64,000 nucleotides of DNA from Taenia hydatigena. Its lineage: Eukaryota; Platyhelminthes; Cestoda; Cyclophyllidea; Taeniidae. The position numbers and the translations under genes were made by a program. The stretch's first letter is position 1, and every line of letters starts with the position of its first letter. The DNA is taken from contig JADWOT020000003.1 of assembly GCA_036345935.2 (NCBI GenBank), positions 21,780,509 to 21,844,508 of the forward strand. The letters run 5' to 3'. Shown piece after piece: positions 30,001 to 41,300 of the stretch. The notes under the pieces are model-generated. The model saw only the letters and a list, made by a program, of their open reading frames with translations. It did not search any database and had not been told where the DNA came from.

Positions 30001-33000
30001 AAACGCACCTTATTCTACTCTTATCAACGTAAACAGACGAAGAAGCTTCAGTTCATACATAAATCACAATTTCAGCAATATTTCTTCAGCAGATTGCAGG
30101 AAAATTAGTCAACGTGAGAGAAAATACGATTTAATCACACTCTGGCGCAAATCAGAGGATACTTTTTGTCAGCCCAAAGCCAAAGCAATTCATAACCCAA
30201 TTACTTCCGTATGGTGAAGTAAACTTTTGTTTTCAACTAACCTTGTAGAAGAGTAAGAAGGAAATGTTAGACATTAATGATGAAAATCCGTCCAAGGACG
30301 CCAAAATACCAGTGTTCAGAAGCAGGAAGAGAAACACTTACCAGAGAGGCCAGTCTGGCAGTTATTACCGGTTATTTCACTGTATCGTTAAAGAGGTGAC
30401 TTTTGCAAAATAAAAGCTGAAAATTTTAAGCTTTAAAGGTTGAAGTCATAGTTCGATTTGACAACTTATGCTGAAATATCGGAAGAGACGTTTAGCACCT
30501 GACGGAAGTGATAAATCGCATGTGGTGAGCTCGAAAAATAAGCAAGAAGATTCAAAACGAAAAGAAAACAAGTTTTATGCAATATTTATACGTTAAAATT
30601 CCGCATTTTTTTTTCAAATCATTCCTAACCGAACCACCGAACCAAGGACTTATTGATTCGCTGATCACATTTGAAGAAGAAAGTGTGGACATTCTTGATA
30701 ATGCTGCGATGCTTTAATCGTTTGTCTAGCTCTCAGCTTTGGTAACGGACCACTTAGGGTTCCGCTATTGTACTACCGCCAGGCGGTTTGGCATCCTGGT
30801 CATCAGAAGGCTTCGAGTCCTTCTCTAGTCGACAATGTATATTCCCTGGTCTTTAGGGAAGTCTCGGAGCGCTACAGGTCCGCCTTAAAAGGCAGTTAGT
30901 TCCCAAATTGTTTATTATTGAAAGGTTAATTAATTTCAAACAAGACGGTACATAACTCAACAATGAGGAGAGTCACAAATTTGGCTGATTACAGTACAGT
31001 AAGGAGTTCATAAAAAACGTTTATTTTAAGAAATATGGCAAAAAATCCGTTCTCGAAACGTCATCTTCATAAGCTACTCATGACTCCATTGCGAGTTGCT
31101 TTTTTTCTGTCACGTGCAAATAAAGGGTGGAATGTTTTCAACTCTATGATAAAATTAGGTTTTTAAAACCACATTTTTCGAGGATAAGCTGACAGAACGA
31201 TTACAACCAATAAAGCATTCCACATAATTCACTTTAGAGTGTTTTAACAATCCGCAAAACCATTGACAAGACTAGGAAATGAGTAGAACTGAACAGAGGA
31301 AACACGCCCCGGTTGCATTCACAAAGGATGTTCCGAAGCTACGTTTAATAAGATTAGACAAACTCCAAGAGGCGTATTCTTTGGAGGTTATAAGGAACCA
31401 CAGAGGGAGGCATGACTCCCTAGCACAAAAGCTCTTCCTTCCTAGTCTTACAATCTAAATGATTGATAAAGAATCTTCAGAAGGTTCACGAGAAAACCAC
31501 AAAGAAAGTTTGAATAAAGCGTATTTTACCAGAAGGGAATTGCTCAAAAACCCCGTTTTCAGAAATGGCAAATCGTACCCGCTTTAACCAATTATGTCTA
31601 AATGCTGAAAACATCATCAACTGTTTTCCCATCACGTTTACACGGGTTACGTGAGAAGGGACAACTCAGAAACCACGAATTCGAACATCAAAGCTAGTTA
31701 GAAGCACTTTGGCCAAAAGCCAAAAACACAAAAAGCCCCAAGAAAGAGTCAATGAGACTCAATAAGTCGTACTTGATTAAAGAGCGCAGCGACATCCTCA
31801 GCGCGACTGACACGTCGAATACCCTTTCCACCACCACCTTCTGAGGCCTTGATCATCACTGGATAGCCGATGCGATCAGCCACCGTTTGACACTCCTCCG
31901 CCGTCTTCACGCAAGCATTCTCAAAGTCATCTGCCGAGATGACCTGTGAGACCAACGACAGATTGGGTAATCCTATCGTCATCACTGAGTCTGTTAAAGC
32001 TGACTTCTCGAGGTTCTCGATATTCACAATGATGTCTGTGGAGAGTGGAGAAGAGACAGTGCTGTCGTTAACTTGGAATGTTAAATCTAGATTCTCAACA
32101 TGCACTGCGATATGGTGCTAAAAGCCCATACCAAACCGACAGATACCAGCGAATATGCTGAGAAGTCCTGAGCTCTTTCAAGTAAGCCAAATGGACCAAG
32201 TTCACAGCATTGATGGCCACCCGAGGGACATCGAACTTATTCGATTAAGTGGGTCGACTCTTAGAATGTATTGCGATGTGAGTTGGATACAACCATAACA
32301 TGAACCACCAGTGTGTAATGAATGTTTAACATGCATCAAAGACCAAGATGCGAAAAATAAAAACTCATGGGCAGCAAATGAATGCCTTTCGAAAATTATT
32401 ATGACTCACATGAATCGAATTGCAGGGGTGTGTGAAATACGATAGCCATGAGTATTTGGAAAGGCATGGTAAAACGCGACTGGTGCTTCAAAGTACCTTT
32501 CAGAAGTGTCGAGCGAAAATAAGCTAAAATGACGGGGTCGGAAGGCCATGCCCAATTGGACTGATCTTCACAAATTCACTGGAAAGAAACCCAACGTCTT
32601 CTCAAAAGAGTGAAATGCATCTGTTTGTGGGCATTAAGGTTTCAGCACCGTTTCAGCATTTAAAGTCTAATCCATTCTTTAACACCGAAAAATGTTGGAG
32701 ATACTAAGAGGAAGAAAAGTGCATCATTCTTTCCCCTCGCGAGGGATTACGCAAACAAATGACACCTAACAAGGGCTGAAGCTCAACCCAAAGTGACAAT
32801 ATTACTGCTCAGTTGAACACCCACTTTCAGAGCTATTTACGTTCATTCTTCCTTTTGGGGTGAATCGCTTGGCAAGTTGATCACCCAGCTGCACACAATT
32901 ATCTTCGCTAATTAATAAATGAAAGGGGACTTACGGGAGCCACTCCACGGAACGGTTGGAATACCAGCGCTTTGGGCAAGGATGGTAGAAGCAATTTTAT

Positions 33001-36000
33001 CACCAAGAGCCCACATAGCCTCGTGCGAAGGACCTAGACGAAAGAAGGCAATAAAGGTTCATTATGTCGGATTAAACTGCGTAGGAGTGGAATGACATTA
33101 TCACCTCATCAATGCAATCCATTTGAATCTGCTGGTCTTATCAAGCAACAGCAATGAACGGGAGGAGAGGAGTGTGATGCTAATTGAGTCTAGGTGAATC
33201 CGCTGGAATACCAGCAGAGTGGAGACGTGCGTCACCACATGTGATGCGTATTAGGCCATTTTGATAGCCACTTCAACTGTAAACCCACGGAACGCCCTAA
33301 TTGAATCGATACTTAAACTACCAAAAGGACCCATTCAAGTGCACCTCATATAACGAAGAGGATTTCCAGACAGGAACATCATATAGCAACCTATTTACTG
33401 TTTCAAACCCAACAAATCTGTTTAAGACACACAATTTGGTGCAAACTCACCTCAACACACACTATGCTTGTGAGGCGCAAACTCAGGATAAGGAAAGTGA
33501 GGCGCTACATTTATGTGATGATGGTAGCAGCCGGTTTATAACAAACTAAATTAAAATCAGAGTTGGACTATGTTCTACCACGAATGAATTTCAAATGTTA
33601 AACGTGTTCCGTCGGATCATTTGCCCAAAAGCAGAATTTTCTAATCGAAAATGGTTCCCTGGTGTTGCATCCCCTTTCACCCCCGTTGACACTTAAATAC
33701 CACTCAGCAACCTTTTCAATTATTACTAACTTCTTCTTTCTCGTGATCTTACCAAAAAAATCTTTAAACTCGTTTACCCTACGACTTTTGAACTTGCCGG
33801 TGACGTTTTCCAAACATTCTTATTGCGGATAACAGCAGATCCAGCCACCTGCAGAAGTGCATGAATCGGACAGTCCACACGGAGGCAAACCTGCTTCCAA
33901 GAACCGATGAAAGCGGTCTTGTGCAAAAAGAAACTAACCAAAACCGATCCCCAATGAATGTTTGGTTATCAAAGCCTTAATAATATTAACTCAAATCCGT
34001 GTGCTTTTTTTTCCAGAGCGAATCGATGAATGTTCAGAATCGTGCACCACAGTAGTAAATTTTCATTCAACCGGTGTGATGAGTACAAGAGCCCGATAAA
34101 AGTGAAGTTAGTCCAAAAGAATTTGCCCATGGAGCTGTGCTACCGCCATTGTGAAAGCATCATGCATAAACTTTTCGTACTTTCGGAGACTCACTCTTCG
34201 CGAAAAGAAACTCCTAGTTTTGCGAGCTCAAAACCAATACCTTTTGCTACCCTCTTTATCAGTATGAGATGTGTGTGATGCCTCAATTTTCTCGTCTGAC
34301 TCCACACCTCATAAATGCGACACGTGTTCACCATCAGTTTGTTCTAACTGATTGCAGTAGGTCTTGTGTCGCGACCAGATTGATCAAGTTTAAAACAGCA
34401 AGTAAATTGATTTTAAATGCTCCAGGTCTGAGAAACACCGCGTTTAACAGGTCATTCCAGTGGTCCAAGTGCTGGTCACACACTGATGGAATAAAAAAAG
34501 AAATGTATTGGTCAGATGTTCTCTGAAACACTGCGTATTGCACCCATTACAATAAAAGCTGGAACAATCTAGATTTTACGACAAAAGATAATGCATTCAG
34601 ACGTCGCGAGAAAAAACCAAAAAGTAATGAATGGTTTAAGAGGTTCGTGCGGACGCAGGGACTAACAAAGGACTACCTAGTACAAAGATGCAAATCGGTG
34701 GTAATAAAACGAGCATAAATGGAGAAATTCTCACCTAGAAAGGCAATGTTGTGTTTAGCGAGGACTTCGGGGAGCTGAGGGTTCTCCGAAGCATGTCCCC
34801 AGCCGGCCCAGACAGCCTAGAAATGAAACAAACGGAGAACTGGTTAGCAACACTGTAGTGGGTATATGTTTTAATCATGTATATGACCCCATAGGTCCAC
34901 TCAAGTTCCCACGATATGGCTACCAAGCTGATGGCATGAAGATGTACCAATAGATTGGGCGTCCCTCCACACGTCTAATAAAGCAATCTTTAGAGATGAC
35001 TTGGGTGTTGACTCCATCTTCCCACTAGGTGGACACTACGTAAAAGTCACGAAATGGATGTCTGGAGCTATGATACCTCTTGTGTTGTATTTAGAAAATT
35101 GGCATAAGGAATATGCTCATTGCGGAACACAGCCTAGTCTTCAGCACTGCTTCCCAAATGAATCCTCGACGAAGTTTACCTAACAAAGAACGTGGTATTC
35201 AAGTCACATACACCCTCCCCCCAAAAAACTGAGGGATGTGCTCGCCGTAATACAAATTCATCAAATCCAAAAGAGTCGCAACAACCGGAGCAGAAGAGCA
35301 GTACACTGAAAAAGCCCAGAAAGACTCTAAAAACTAGAAAGCTGTAGAGCACAATGATACCGATTTCATGAATGGGTTCTTTTGGTTACCAAAATTTGAT
35401 CACTGTGCCGATAGCATGGAGCTGTGCTATTTTTGAATTTGCATGCCGGACTGCGTCTCTGAAAATATGTTGAGCTTTTCTTCAATAAGAATGAATTTGC
35501 GACTCTATTATTTTTTCTAAATTTTCTCAAAATTGAAGGTAGGCTCACATCGACATGGTTGGAGACAGCCGTTTGGAGGATGAGTTCAACATTGGCGTAG
35601 TTGTTGACGTTCGATCCGCCGGGTACCATGACCATCTTATTGGCCATTTTGATATACTCCGCGCTGGCATGGACGTCTTCAGGCGAGGCCATGCAAACGA
35701 AGAAGAAGGCCTCCGCATTGCGGAAGGTCATATAGGCCCAGCTACGAATGGAGCGCATGCACTTCACCGCGGCAATACCATTGTTCGCTACTAGGATCTG
35801 TGAAGGCAAGTGGATTACATACAGTCTGTCAAATTAACCATGAAATACTTTTCCAAAGCTATATGTATTCAATCACTGACTGGTTTCAGTCTCAAACGAT
35901 TTGTTAATATAGAGTTCGGCTACTAGTCCCCTAAGATCTGCAAGCTCGGGAGGTTTACATTGTTTTCCGGGATAACAATGAAACATCAACAAATTGGTCC

Positions 36001-39000
36001 CTTTCCACTAGGTATTAATGATTGGACAACCAAAAAACAACTGCTCCCAAAGATCCTCCACACCTGCAAACATAGACTTGGGCGACCAAAGAGTGAATTG
36101 CATAGCGACCACATCACTTTTCCGACCATTAATCGTCGCAATTTTGTGCACGCACATATTGTCCCATTGGGTTAGAATCAATCCCATAATCGCTGCTTTC
36201 CACACATTCTACCCAATTTAAAAATCCCAAGTTTAAATCATTAGGGTTAAGTTACAAGTAGAAGCATCTTAAAGCACAATCCCCATCTAGTAAATTAAAC
36301 AGAAACGATTCTACACGAAAAAAGGCCCTCATTAGCTAAAGAGAAACCGTTCAGTGGGGAAACCAAGACGGTTACATGCGATAACAAGAAGCAAAACGAG
36401 AAAACAAGTCCAACGGTGAAAAGAACGAAAAGAACCTCTATCAAAAGTGGAACTGAGCAAGAAGAATCTAGGTGAACTAGGTTATTTTCTCAAAATCTGC
36501 ACCCTAATTTCAAAGCCGGCTCTTGCTCTATGATGCGTCAAAGTCAACTATTCAATGGATTTACCACGAGAGTCATTTGCAAGGACAGTGCAATACCACG
36601 AAAATAAGTCAACGAACAGAAATTCATGATCTGAAAAGGTCGTTTTCTACTTGAGAAATGTAGTTAAATAGATGAGCTCCGCGTACTTTCAACAACTTTT
36701 CCCATGTCATATCTAGTTTGATAAATTTTGGAACTAATTAGCACCACAAGCACGAACACCTCAAAACCATTCCAAATGCCAAGTAAATTACAAATCCGTT
36801 CCAAGACAAGGAAATTAGGAATAAGATAAACCAGATCACAACTTGAATATTCATTTCCTTGTGCTAAAAGCAGCCAAGCATCGTGGAGTCCACATTACCA
36901 TACATCACGCGATTGAATTTTGGGACAGTCACATTACAATTTAAAGCTTTACTCAATTGGATTGAGATGCAGGCAGAAACACAGTGAAGTGAACCACACT
37001 AAGCGTGAGAATACTTGCCGATCAGCCACTACTGTTCGAAAGTCAAGGAATTTGGGAGTGAGCCGGGACGATCACTCCTGAATAATGAGTAACCATTAAA
37101 GTAAGTTGAATCGTGAACGATCAGGAAAACCGCTGGAACTAGAATTACCTTTTCTGTTAGGGGCAAAAAATAAAGCTCGAAGTTGCATCTTATTCTAAAT
37201 GCCGACTTAGACGTGGTACAAATAAAAACTTCGATGCGTCCAAACAGCCACGAATAAATCCCCTTGGACCTGTAGGCCTTTGATGGCTAACTGCTGAATT
37301 TTAAAAAGTGGCGAGATAATTACTGGGAGAACAATGGGTGCATAATGGGGAAGTCAATTCCATGTCAAAGCAAACCGCAATCTCTTCGAAATCAGGAGAG
37401 TACAACGATGGAGTTCAGCTAAAAGATGTTGAGTTGTGAGCATCTCACTTTACAAGTTTTAGGTAGAGTTTATGAGCGTGTAACTACAAAGAAAAACACC
37501 GCACTACACCATGCCGACTAGTCAAGTACTCACAAAACTAGCCCTCAATGGTCAAAATTCAACGACTCTGCGCGTAGACCAACGCGTAGTTTGAGATAAT
37601 AATGTGAAGTTTCGAGGATTGGTGGAACTGAGAAAGGACGGAACTTCAAAAAAACCCGAGTAGACCCACACAGCTAAGCAAATGCATCTAGATAACGAAA
37701 GCTAAACCAAAAACGAGATTAAATCGTCCACGTGATCACTTGAAATTCAACGGAGGAATAATTAGGTGAGCAACTTAAGGAGGAAATCGACCTAATCACT
37801 TAAAAAGTAGTAGAGGAATCATAATGAAAATCCGAATGAGTGACCTTTTTGCCACCTGGTCTGGTAGTTGCCACAGGGCAATCAACATTGGAGCATAATG
37901 GTAAAATTCGCATTGCTTCACCCATACAAAAGTGGTAACGTAGTTACGGACCGCTATGCTAAACCAATGTTCTGAGAAATTTTTGCAACAAAAAAGGAGA
38001 CCAAGAATACAAAGTCCCACAAACGGTACGGAGTTGTATGAGTGAGAAGTAATGCAACAGGAGCATTTGAATGAAGATCCCAAAAGTTAAGGCATCTACA
38101 AATAATTCACACGAAACCTAACGACTCCCTTGTAGAATTGGTAATTTCTTTGCTATAAGTGCCATCGAGAAGAATGGTATGGCATTAAGACCGCACTTTT
38201 CCTGTCCACTGTACTACTGAATGAAACGTCTACCTCCCCTACTAGTGTGAAACGATCACTACTGGAATGCCAGCAGGAACTCTACCACCGTGGGTCAACT
38301 CTCTTTGCACTAGCATGGCACCAACTGTCTGCATTCATTATCCCTCTAAATTAATCGTATCGTACATGTGAGGCGTGAGAACTCACGCTAAAAAACAGTG
38401 TCATATATGATCCTAGCATAAATTGATTTAACGCGGTGGTAAAATGCCCACGATATGCCAAAAGAGCGAAAAGGCCAAAACATACCCGTTTGATGCATCG
38501 CTGCCCATGGTGAGCACGGACGAATTCCTCCGGGGATAGGAAAGACATTTTCCGACTTTCTTGACTTTGTGGTTCGCTGTTAGAGAAGAAAAACTTATCA
38601 CTGTACTAGAGCATGTCACCACTGAAAAGTATAATTTGCTTGAACCAAAAGGTTTACAAATAGATAGTGCGACTTGATACAAACCTCCATACGAGCAGCA
38701 ACGACAAAATAAGAACGAATCGTGCATTGAAACTATGTGCTTTTCAATCTTTGCTAAGATGATCAGATTCACTGATTATTTTGGGGTGAAAAACTACTAA
38801 AACTAGAGAAGCATTAAAATGTGCTAAAATCAAACAGCTCGGAGGGAGCTGAATCGAACAAACACGAATAATGGCACTTAGAATCGATCAAGACAATAGA
38901 ATCCTTTTTCGCTTGGGATGAACGTCTCTGACGCTAAGCTCAAAAACAGATAGAATTACACGAGTTTAGTGTGAATACATTGAGCATAAAATTCTTGTCA

Positions 39001-39236
39001 AGGCTATAAAGCAAGCTATGCATAAGGAATAAAAATAGGCATATGCATGCATTCATTCTTAACGGAATTATATCATTTGCTACTTTTCGTAGACAGGATT
39101 AAAACCTGAGCAAAACGAAGTTGGAAACGAATAAGAGGTTCACTAACGGATCGGCTTTGATGGAGGACGGCTCCGCCGCTGGTGTATTTTTGTCGGTCTT
39201 CTTAGCACCGGACTTTTTGTTTGCACGATTTCGCAT
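1..39236 (-). CDS. ACC: Acetyl-CoA carboxylase, multidomain eukaryotic type (3' end off window)
   Basis: Biotin-dependent enzyme that carboxylates acetyl-CoA to malonyl-CoA, normally cytosolic. Thirty exons join in frame with consistent phase (5' to 3'): 39236-39148, 38576-38486, 35797-35549, 34816-34735, 33033-32935, 32104-31773, 28219-28010, 27645-27472, 27317-26989, 25713-25563, 25475-25372, 25290-25209, 23600-23389, 21837-21604, 20029-19675, 17674-17359, 16291-15861, 14774-14479, 12795-12367, 12294-12144, 11449-11270, 10231-10052, 9340-9032, 7660-7424, 6043-5801, 4671-4402, 3470-3189, 3109-2791, 1334-910, 279-1. This gives 2380 codons. By comparison with the ~2350-residue animal enzymes, about 150 C-terminal residues are missing beyond base 1. 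The start is the ATG directly after a splice acceptor (ttctttag|ATG); an upstream non-coding exon or trans-spliced leader is implied. Parasitic flatworms reportedly lack fatty acid synthase, so malonyl-CoA probably feeds chain elongation (inference). Boundaries were chosen by GT-AG sites plus homology; those at 12795 and 2791 are the least certain. Confidence 0.97.
6971..6995. repeat. Homopolymer T/G tract
   Basis: A run of T followed by G runs broken by one A, inside the ACC intron between exons at 6043 and 7424. It is a low-complexity tract and likely length-variable. Confidence 0.85.
7424..20029 (-). CDS. ACC: ACC exons 15-24: central (non-catalytic) region
   Basis: Residues ~812-1774, corresponding to the ACC central domain that positions the two catalytic halves and is the site of regulation in animals. 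Landmarks: [14 protein letters not shown] and [10 protein letters not shown] (17359-17674); [10 protein letters not shown] and [13 protein letters not shown] (15861-16291); [15 protein letters not shown] (14479-14774); an expanded Ser/Thr-rich loop (12367-12795); [13 protein letters not shown] and VRRITFML (11270-11449); [21 protein letters not shown] (10052-10231, FFNFRARD seen at the start); [15 protein letters not shown] and [11 protein letters not shown] (9032-9340); [15 protein letters not shown] and [12 protein letters not shown] (7424-7660). The joins LITP|GKYPLFF and MQI|KLWKR are in frame but unsupported by direct homology. Confidence 0.92.
8541..8574. repeat. G/A-rich polypurine tract
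   Basis: Nearly pure purine on the plus strand (G runs then GA-rich), within an ACC intron. Transcribed as a polypyrimidine stretch in the ACC direction, but no acceptor or exon follows it. Confidence 0.75.
12477..12506 (-). promoter_or_regulatory. Candidate AMPK phosphorylation site in the ACC central loop
   Basis: The peptide [10 protein letters not shown] lies in exon 12367-12795, with the serine codon at 12489-12491. Val at -5, Arg at -3 and Ile at +4 fit the AMPK consensus exactly. Mammalian ACC1 carries additional AMPK-type serines in the same central region (around residues 1200-1216), so a regulatory role is plausible but unproven. The surrounding loop is roughly twice as long as in mammals and rich in Ser, Thr and acidic residues. 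Confidence 0.5.
19675..25475 (-). CDS. ACC: ACC exons 11-15: BT linker and biotin carboxyl carrier domain
   Basis: Residues ~603-931. Exon 25372-25475 begins [12 protein letters not shown], exon 25209-25290 encodes [16 protein letters not shown], and exon 23389-23600 encodes the interaction (BT) segment ending in CDPSILR. Exon 21604-21837 is the biotinyl lobe: [18 protein letters not shown], then [10 protein letters not shown], then GRLQLDD. The acceptor lysine sits in Val-Met-Lys-Leu rather than the usual Val-Met-Lys-Met. Exon 19675-20029 carries [12 protein letters not shown] and [10 protein letters not shown], matching the helix after the carrier domain, plus a Ser-rich insertion of roughly 30-40 residues in between. 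Phases agree across all five junctions. Confidence 0.94.
21741..21752 (-). other. ACC biotinylation site (Val-Met-Lys-Leu)
   Basis: The codons read GTG ATG AAG CTG on the minus strand; the lysine codon is at 21744-21746 (about residue 766). This lysine is the expected attachment point for biotin. Most animal, fungal and plant ACCs have Met-Lys-Met; here the residue after lysine is leucine. Confidence 0.9.
25563..39236 (-). CDS. ACC: ACC exons 1-10: N-terminus and biotin carboxylase domain
   Basis: Residues 1 to ~602. A basic, unstructured N-terminus of about 60 residues (starts [13 protein letters not shown]) leads into [13 protein letters not shown] and then [18 protein letters not shown], the start of the biotin carboxylase fold. 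Seen in order: [37 protein letters not shown]; the ATP-grasp glycine loop [12 protein letters not shown] (exon 31773-32104); [30 protein letters not shown] (exon 28010-28219); [17 protein letters not shown] with catalytic Glu and Arg (exon 27472-27645); [12 protein letters not shown] (exon 26989-27317); [11 protein letters not shown] (exon 25563-25713). All expected ATP- and bicarbonate-binding landmarks are present, so the domain should be active. The N-terminal extension is about half the usual animal length and has no AMPK-type site like the one near Ser79 of mammalian ACC1. Confidence 0.96.
28220..38485 (-). other. Long introns in the 5' half of ACC
   Basis: Introns 28220-31772 (3.55 kb), 32105-32934, 33034-34734 and 35798-38485 (2.7 kb). 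They hold only short, non-conserved open frames. The one recognisable item is a degenerate LTR-like segment near 30767-30876. I saw no RNA gene. Confidence 0.6.
30767..30876 (+). repeat. Possible degenerate LTR fragment
   Basis: Ends in TCTCGGAGCGCTACA, close to the shared 3' end of the LTRs at 40-48 kb (CTCGGGACGCTACA), and contains matching blocks such as gtactaccg, aatgtatatt and agggaag in the same order. It lies inside an ACC intron. Divergence is high, so it may be an old copy or a related family. Confidence 0.35.
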
Positions 39237-40106
39237 CTAAAGAAGAATACAATGGCCAGTTTCAACGACGATAGGTTTCCCGTCAATTGTTTGACAGAAC
39301 TTAAAGAACCAACAGACGGCATTGAAAAGGTTGCAAAATAAAATTATTAAACCTGCTAAAATACGAGCCGAATTAGTTTATTAAAGGGTCTGGATTAGTA
39401 GCACCAGAAACTTACTTCAAGGATAGTCTAAATGGAGTAATGAGCATAGAAAAATAAAGTTAAAATCTAACAGTGATGAGATTGGTGGATTATGACGTGT
39501 TAACATAGGAAATGAGCCAATTACTTCGAAAAAAAAATTCCAGGTGTGAATATTTACGAAAACAATCCATTCTAGCATCTAGTCACTAACAAAATGCATC
39601 ACAAATATTTGCTAGGAAGGAAAGGCCAGTACCACCCGCACAGAAGAGGCACGCGATGCTATTTAGCCGCTAACCGTTTCCAAGTCATTGACAGACTAGT
39701 ATACATTACAGCAGGCACCAAAATAAGGCACAGTTAGATAAAAAGACTTGATCTTACCAACTAAAACTGAATTCGCCAACATAAATAATGGGGAATAAAA
39801 TTTACTGAGGAAGTCGTGATTAGAAGAGCAGATGTTACACTTACGAAAAACCCGCCCGAACGCAAACTGCACAAGGTTAAAATGGTGTATTATGTCTAGC
39901 TGGTTTGCTTTATATGAATTTTCCTTGCAGATGCAAGTTTGATTATCAAGTAAAGACAATACACGGCATAATTGACTCCAAGTGCACATTTTATTGAAAC
40001 GTGCTTCTGAAATATATAAGGAATTTATGAGCTCAGCGACTATAGTTTTAAGGAAATTATTAAGATGCGCTATAGATTTAGTAGTTCTGCTGTTTTAAAA
40101 TGTGGC
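39237..40106. other. Intergenic sequence upstream of ACC
   Basis: Between the first ACC coding exon and the LTR cluster. No conserved frame or RNA gene seen. The ACC promoter and any 5' untranslated exon should lie here or further right, but I recognise no core promoter motif. Confidence 0.4.
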
Positions 40107-40287
40107 TGTAGCATTTAGAGACTTCCTCGAAGGCAAAAGAAAGCACAATACTAGAGCAGAATACAATCTTCGGCAGGCAATACTGCTGGTATTGCCCAGA
40201 GGTTGGCCAACCCTCCTGGGGCACTATGGCTGTAGCGTCCCGAGGCTCCCTTGAAGGTAAAAGGAGGCAAAGTGCTAAGGTGAAATG
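40107..40287 (-). repeat. Two inverted, truncated LTR copies
   Basis: Reverse complements of the LTR 3' end start at 40107 (TGTAGCATTTAGAGAC) and again at 40231 (TGTAGCGTCCCGAGGC). The first continues through blocks matching the LTR middle (tgctggtattgcccagagg, ggccaaccctcctggggca). The second is cut off where the forward element at 40288 begins. Their order suggests successive insertions into one another. Confidence 0.7.
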
Positions 40288-40474
40288 TGTAGTACTTTGT
40301 TTGTTAGAACTGCCGGTTTCTGTCAAGGTCACAGAAGTGGCCGTATTGCCCTAGTTGCGTGGGCTGGCCTCCGGGCCACGCCAGCAGTCTTTTCCATCTG
40401 TCCGGTGAATATGTATATATTATACCCTAGCATTCTGCCTTCTTTTGCCTTCGAGGGAGCCTCGGGACGCTACA
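40288..40474 (+). repeat. 5' LTR of TRIM copy 1
   Basis: 187 bp with TG...CA ends. Carries a TATA-like stretch (ATATGTATATATTATACC) about 50 bp before its end, which could act as the internal promoter of the element. Confidence 0.8.
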
Positions 40475-40959
40475 TTGGTGGCAGTGGAAAGCGGACCCGA
40501 CTCTATAGGGATTTTATCCCGATCTCTACTGCCTGCGGCATGTTGCAGCGGTGCGAAAGAAGTGCATGTGCTACGGATGGGCCACGAACGGCGTCCACCT
40601 CCGGCATCTACCCCATCTCCGTGTTCTAAAAGACAGCTATCAACAACTGAAGCGACACTAGCCATGGACCACCTGGAAAGAGGATCGGCGTGCTAACGCC
40701 TCCCTACGGCCATACTGATGGTCGGCAGAACCACTTATCCCGATCTTTGTTTCCAAGCCAGACGAAACTCGAAGTGCAATGCACTGTCAAGAGGGATCAG
40801 TGACGTTGGTGTCAAGCCTCGCCTCAATCGCGTCGAATGTGCGACTGGCATAGTTAGCTTGTGGGTGCTTGTAGCAGCACTGAGTATGCTGTGATGGCTA
40901 ACGCGGGAGATGTACCGAGGGGCGCGTTGGGGACGACGCTCGAAAGAGGAGAGGGGCAA

Positions 40960-41005
40960 TGTAGTACTTTGCTTGTTAGAAGTGCCGGTTTCTGTCAAGG
41001 TCACC
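40960..41005 (+). repeat. Truncated 3' LTR of TRIM copy 1
   Basis: Matches the first ~45 bases of the 5' LTR (TGTAGTACTTTGCTTGTTAG onward through caaggtcac), then diverges into unrelated sequence. Confidence 0.7.
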
Positions 41006-41124
41006 TCTGTGACTGTCCCTCTTCACAGTGCAAAAACGCTTAAAGTGTTGGAAGGCAAACGACAATAAAAAACTGAGGCAGTTTTGGGAGGTAGAATTTG
41101 CACTTCTTCCACCCAATTAGTATA

Positions 41125-41297
41125 AATCGGGATAAAAGTAGTTCAAGATCAGGTTTGCTTTTCGCCGCTGCCAACGTAGCCCTTCGTCACTTTTCTGAAG
41201 GCGTAAAAAACAATATTGAAGCAAAACATGTATATTTGGCTCACAGAAAGAGACTTTTGCTTCCGGCCTGTCCCGAGGCTAGCTCACCTAGCAGGGG
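41125..41297 (-). repeat. Inverted fragment of a diverged TRIM copy
   Basis: The reverse complement of the start of the TRIM interior (atcgggataaaa ... gctttt) runs into the reverse complement of the LTR 3' half (cgtagcccttcgtcac ... gaaggc, then matches around atgtatattt and ggctcac). The match is patchy, so this is an older copy than its neighbours. Confidence 0.55.
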
Positions 41298-41300
41298 TGC

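Larger units (their letters stand above)
40288..41005 (+). mobile_element. TRIM-like non-autonomous LTR retrotransposon, copy 1
   Basis: The 5' LTR is 40288-40474 (187 bp), starting TGTAGTACTTTG and ending GGGACGCTACA. A primer-binding-site-like TTGGTGGCAGTGG follows immediately. After about 480 bp without coding capacity there is a purine-rich tract (GAAAGAGGAGAGGGGCAA, 40942-40959) and the start of a 3' LTR at 40960 (TGTAGTACTTTGCTTG), which matches for about 45 bp and then breaks off. Short LTRs, no gag/pol and under 1 kb fit terminal-repeat retrotransposons in miniature, known from taeniid tapeworms. Its mobility would depend on enzymes from another element. Confidence 0.82.

Noticed and set aside
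40285..41043. Open frames of 60-114 codons within the LTR cluster
   Set aside because: They lie wholly inside LTR and TRIM interior sequence, overlap on both strands and are not conserved between the two copies.
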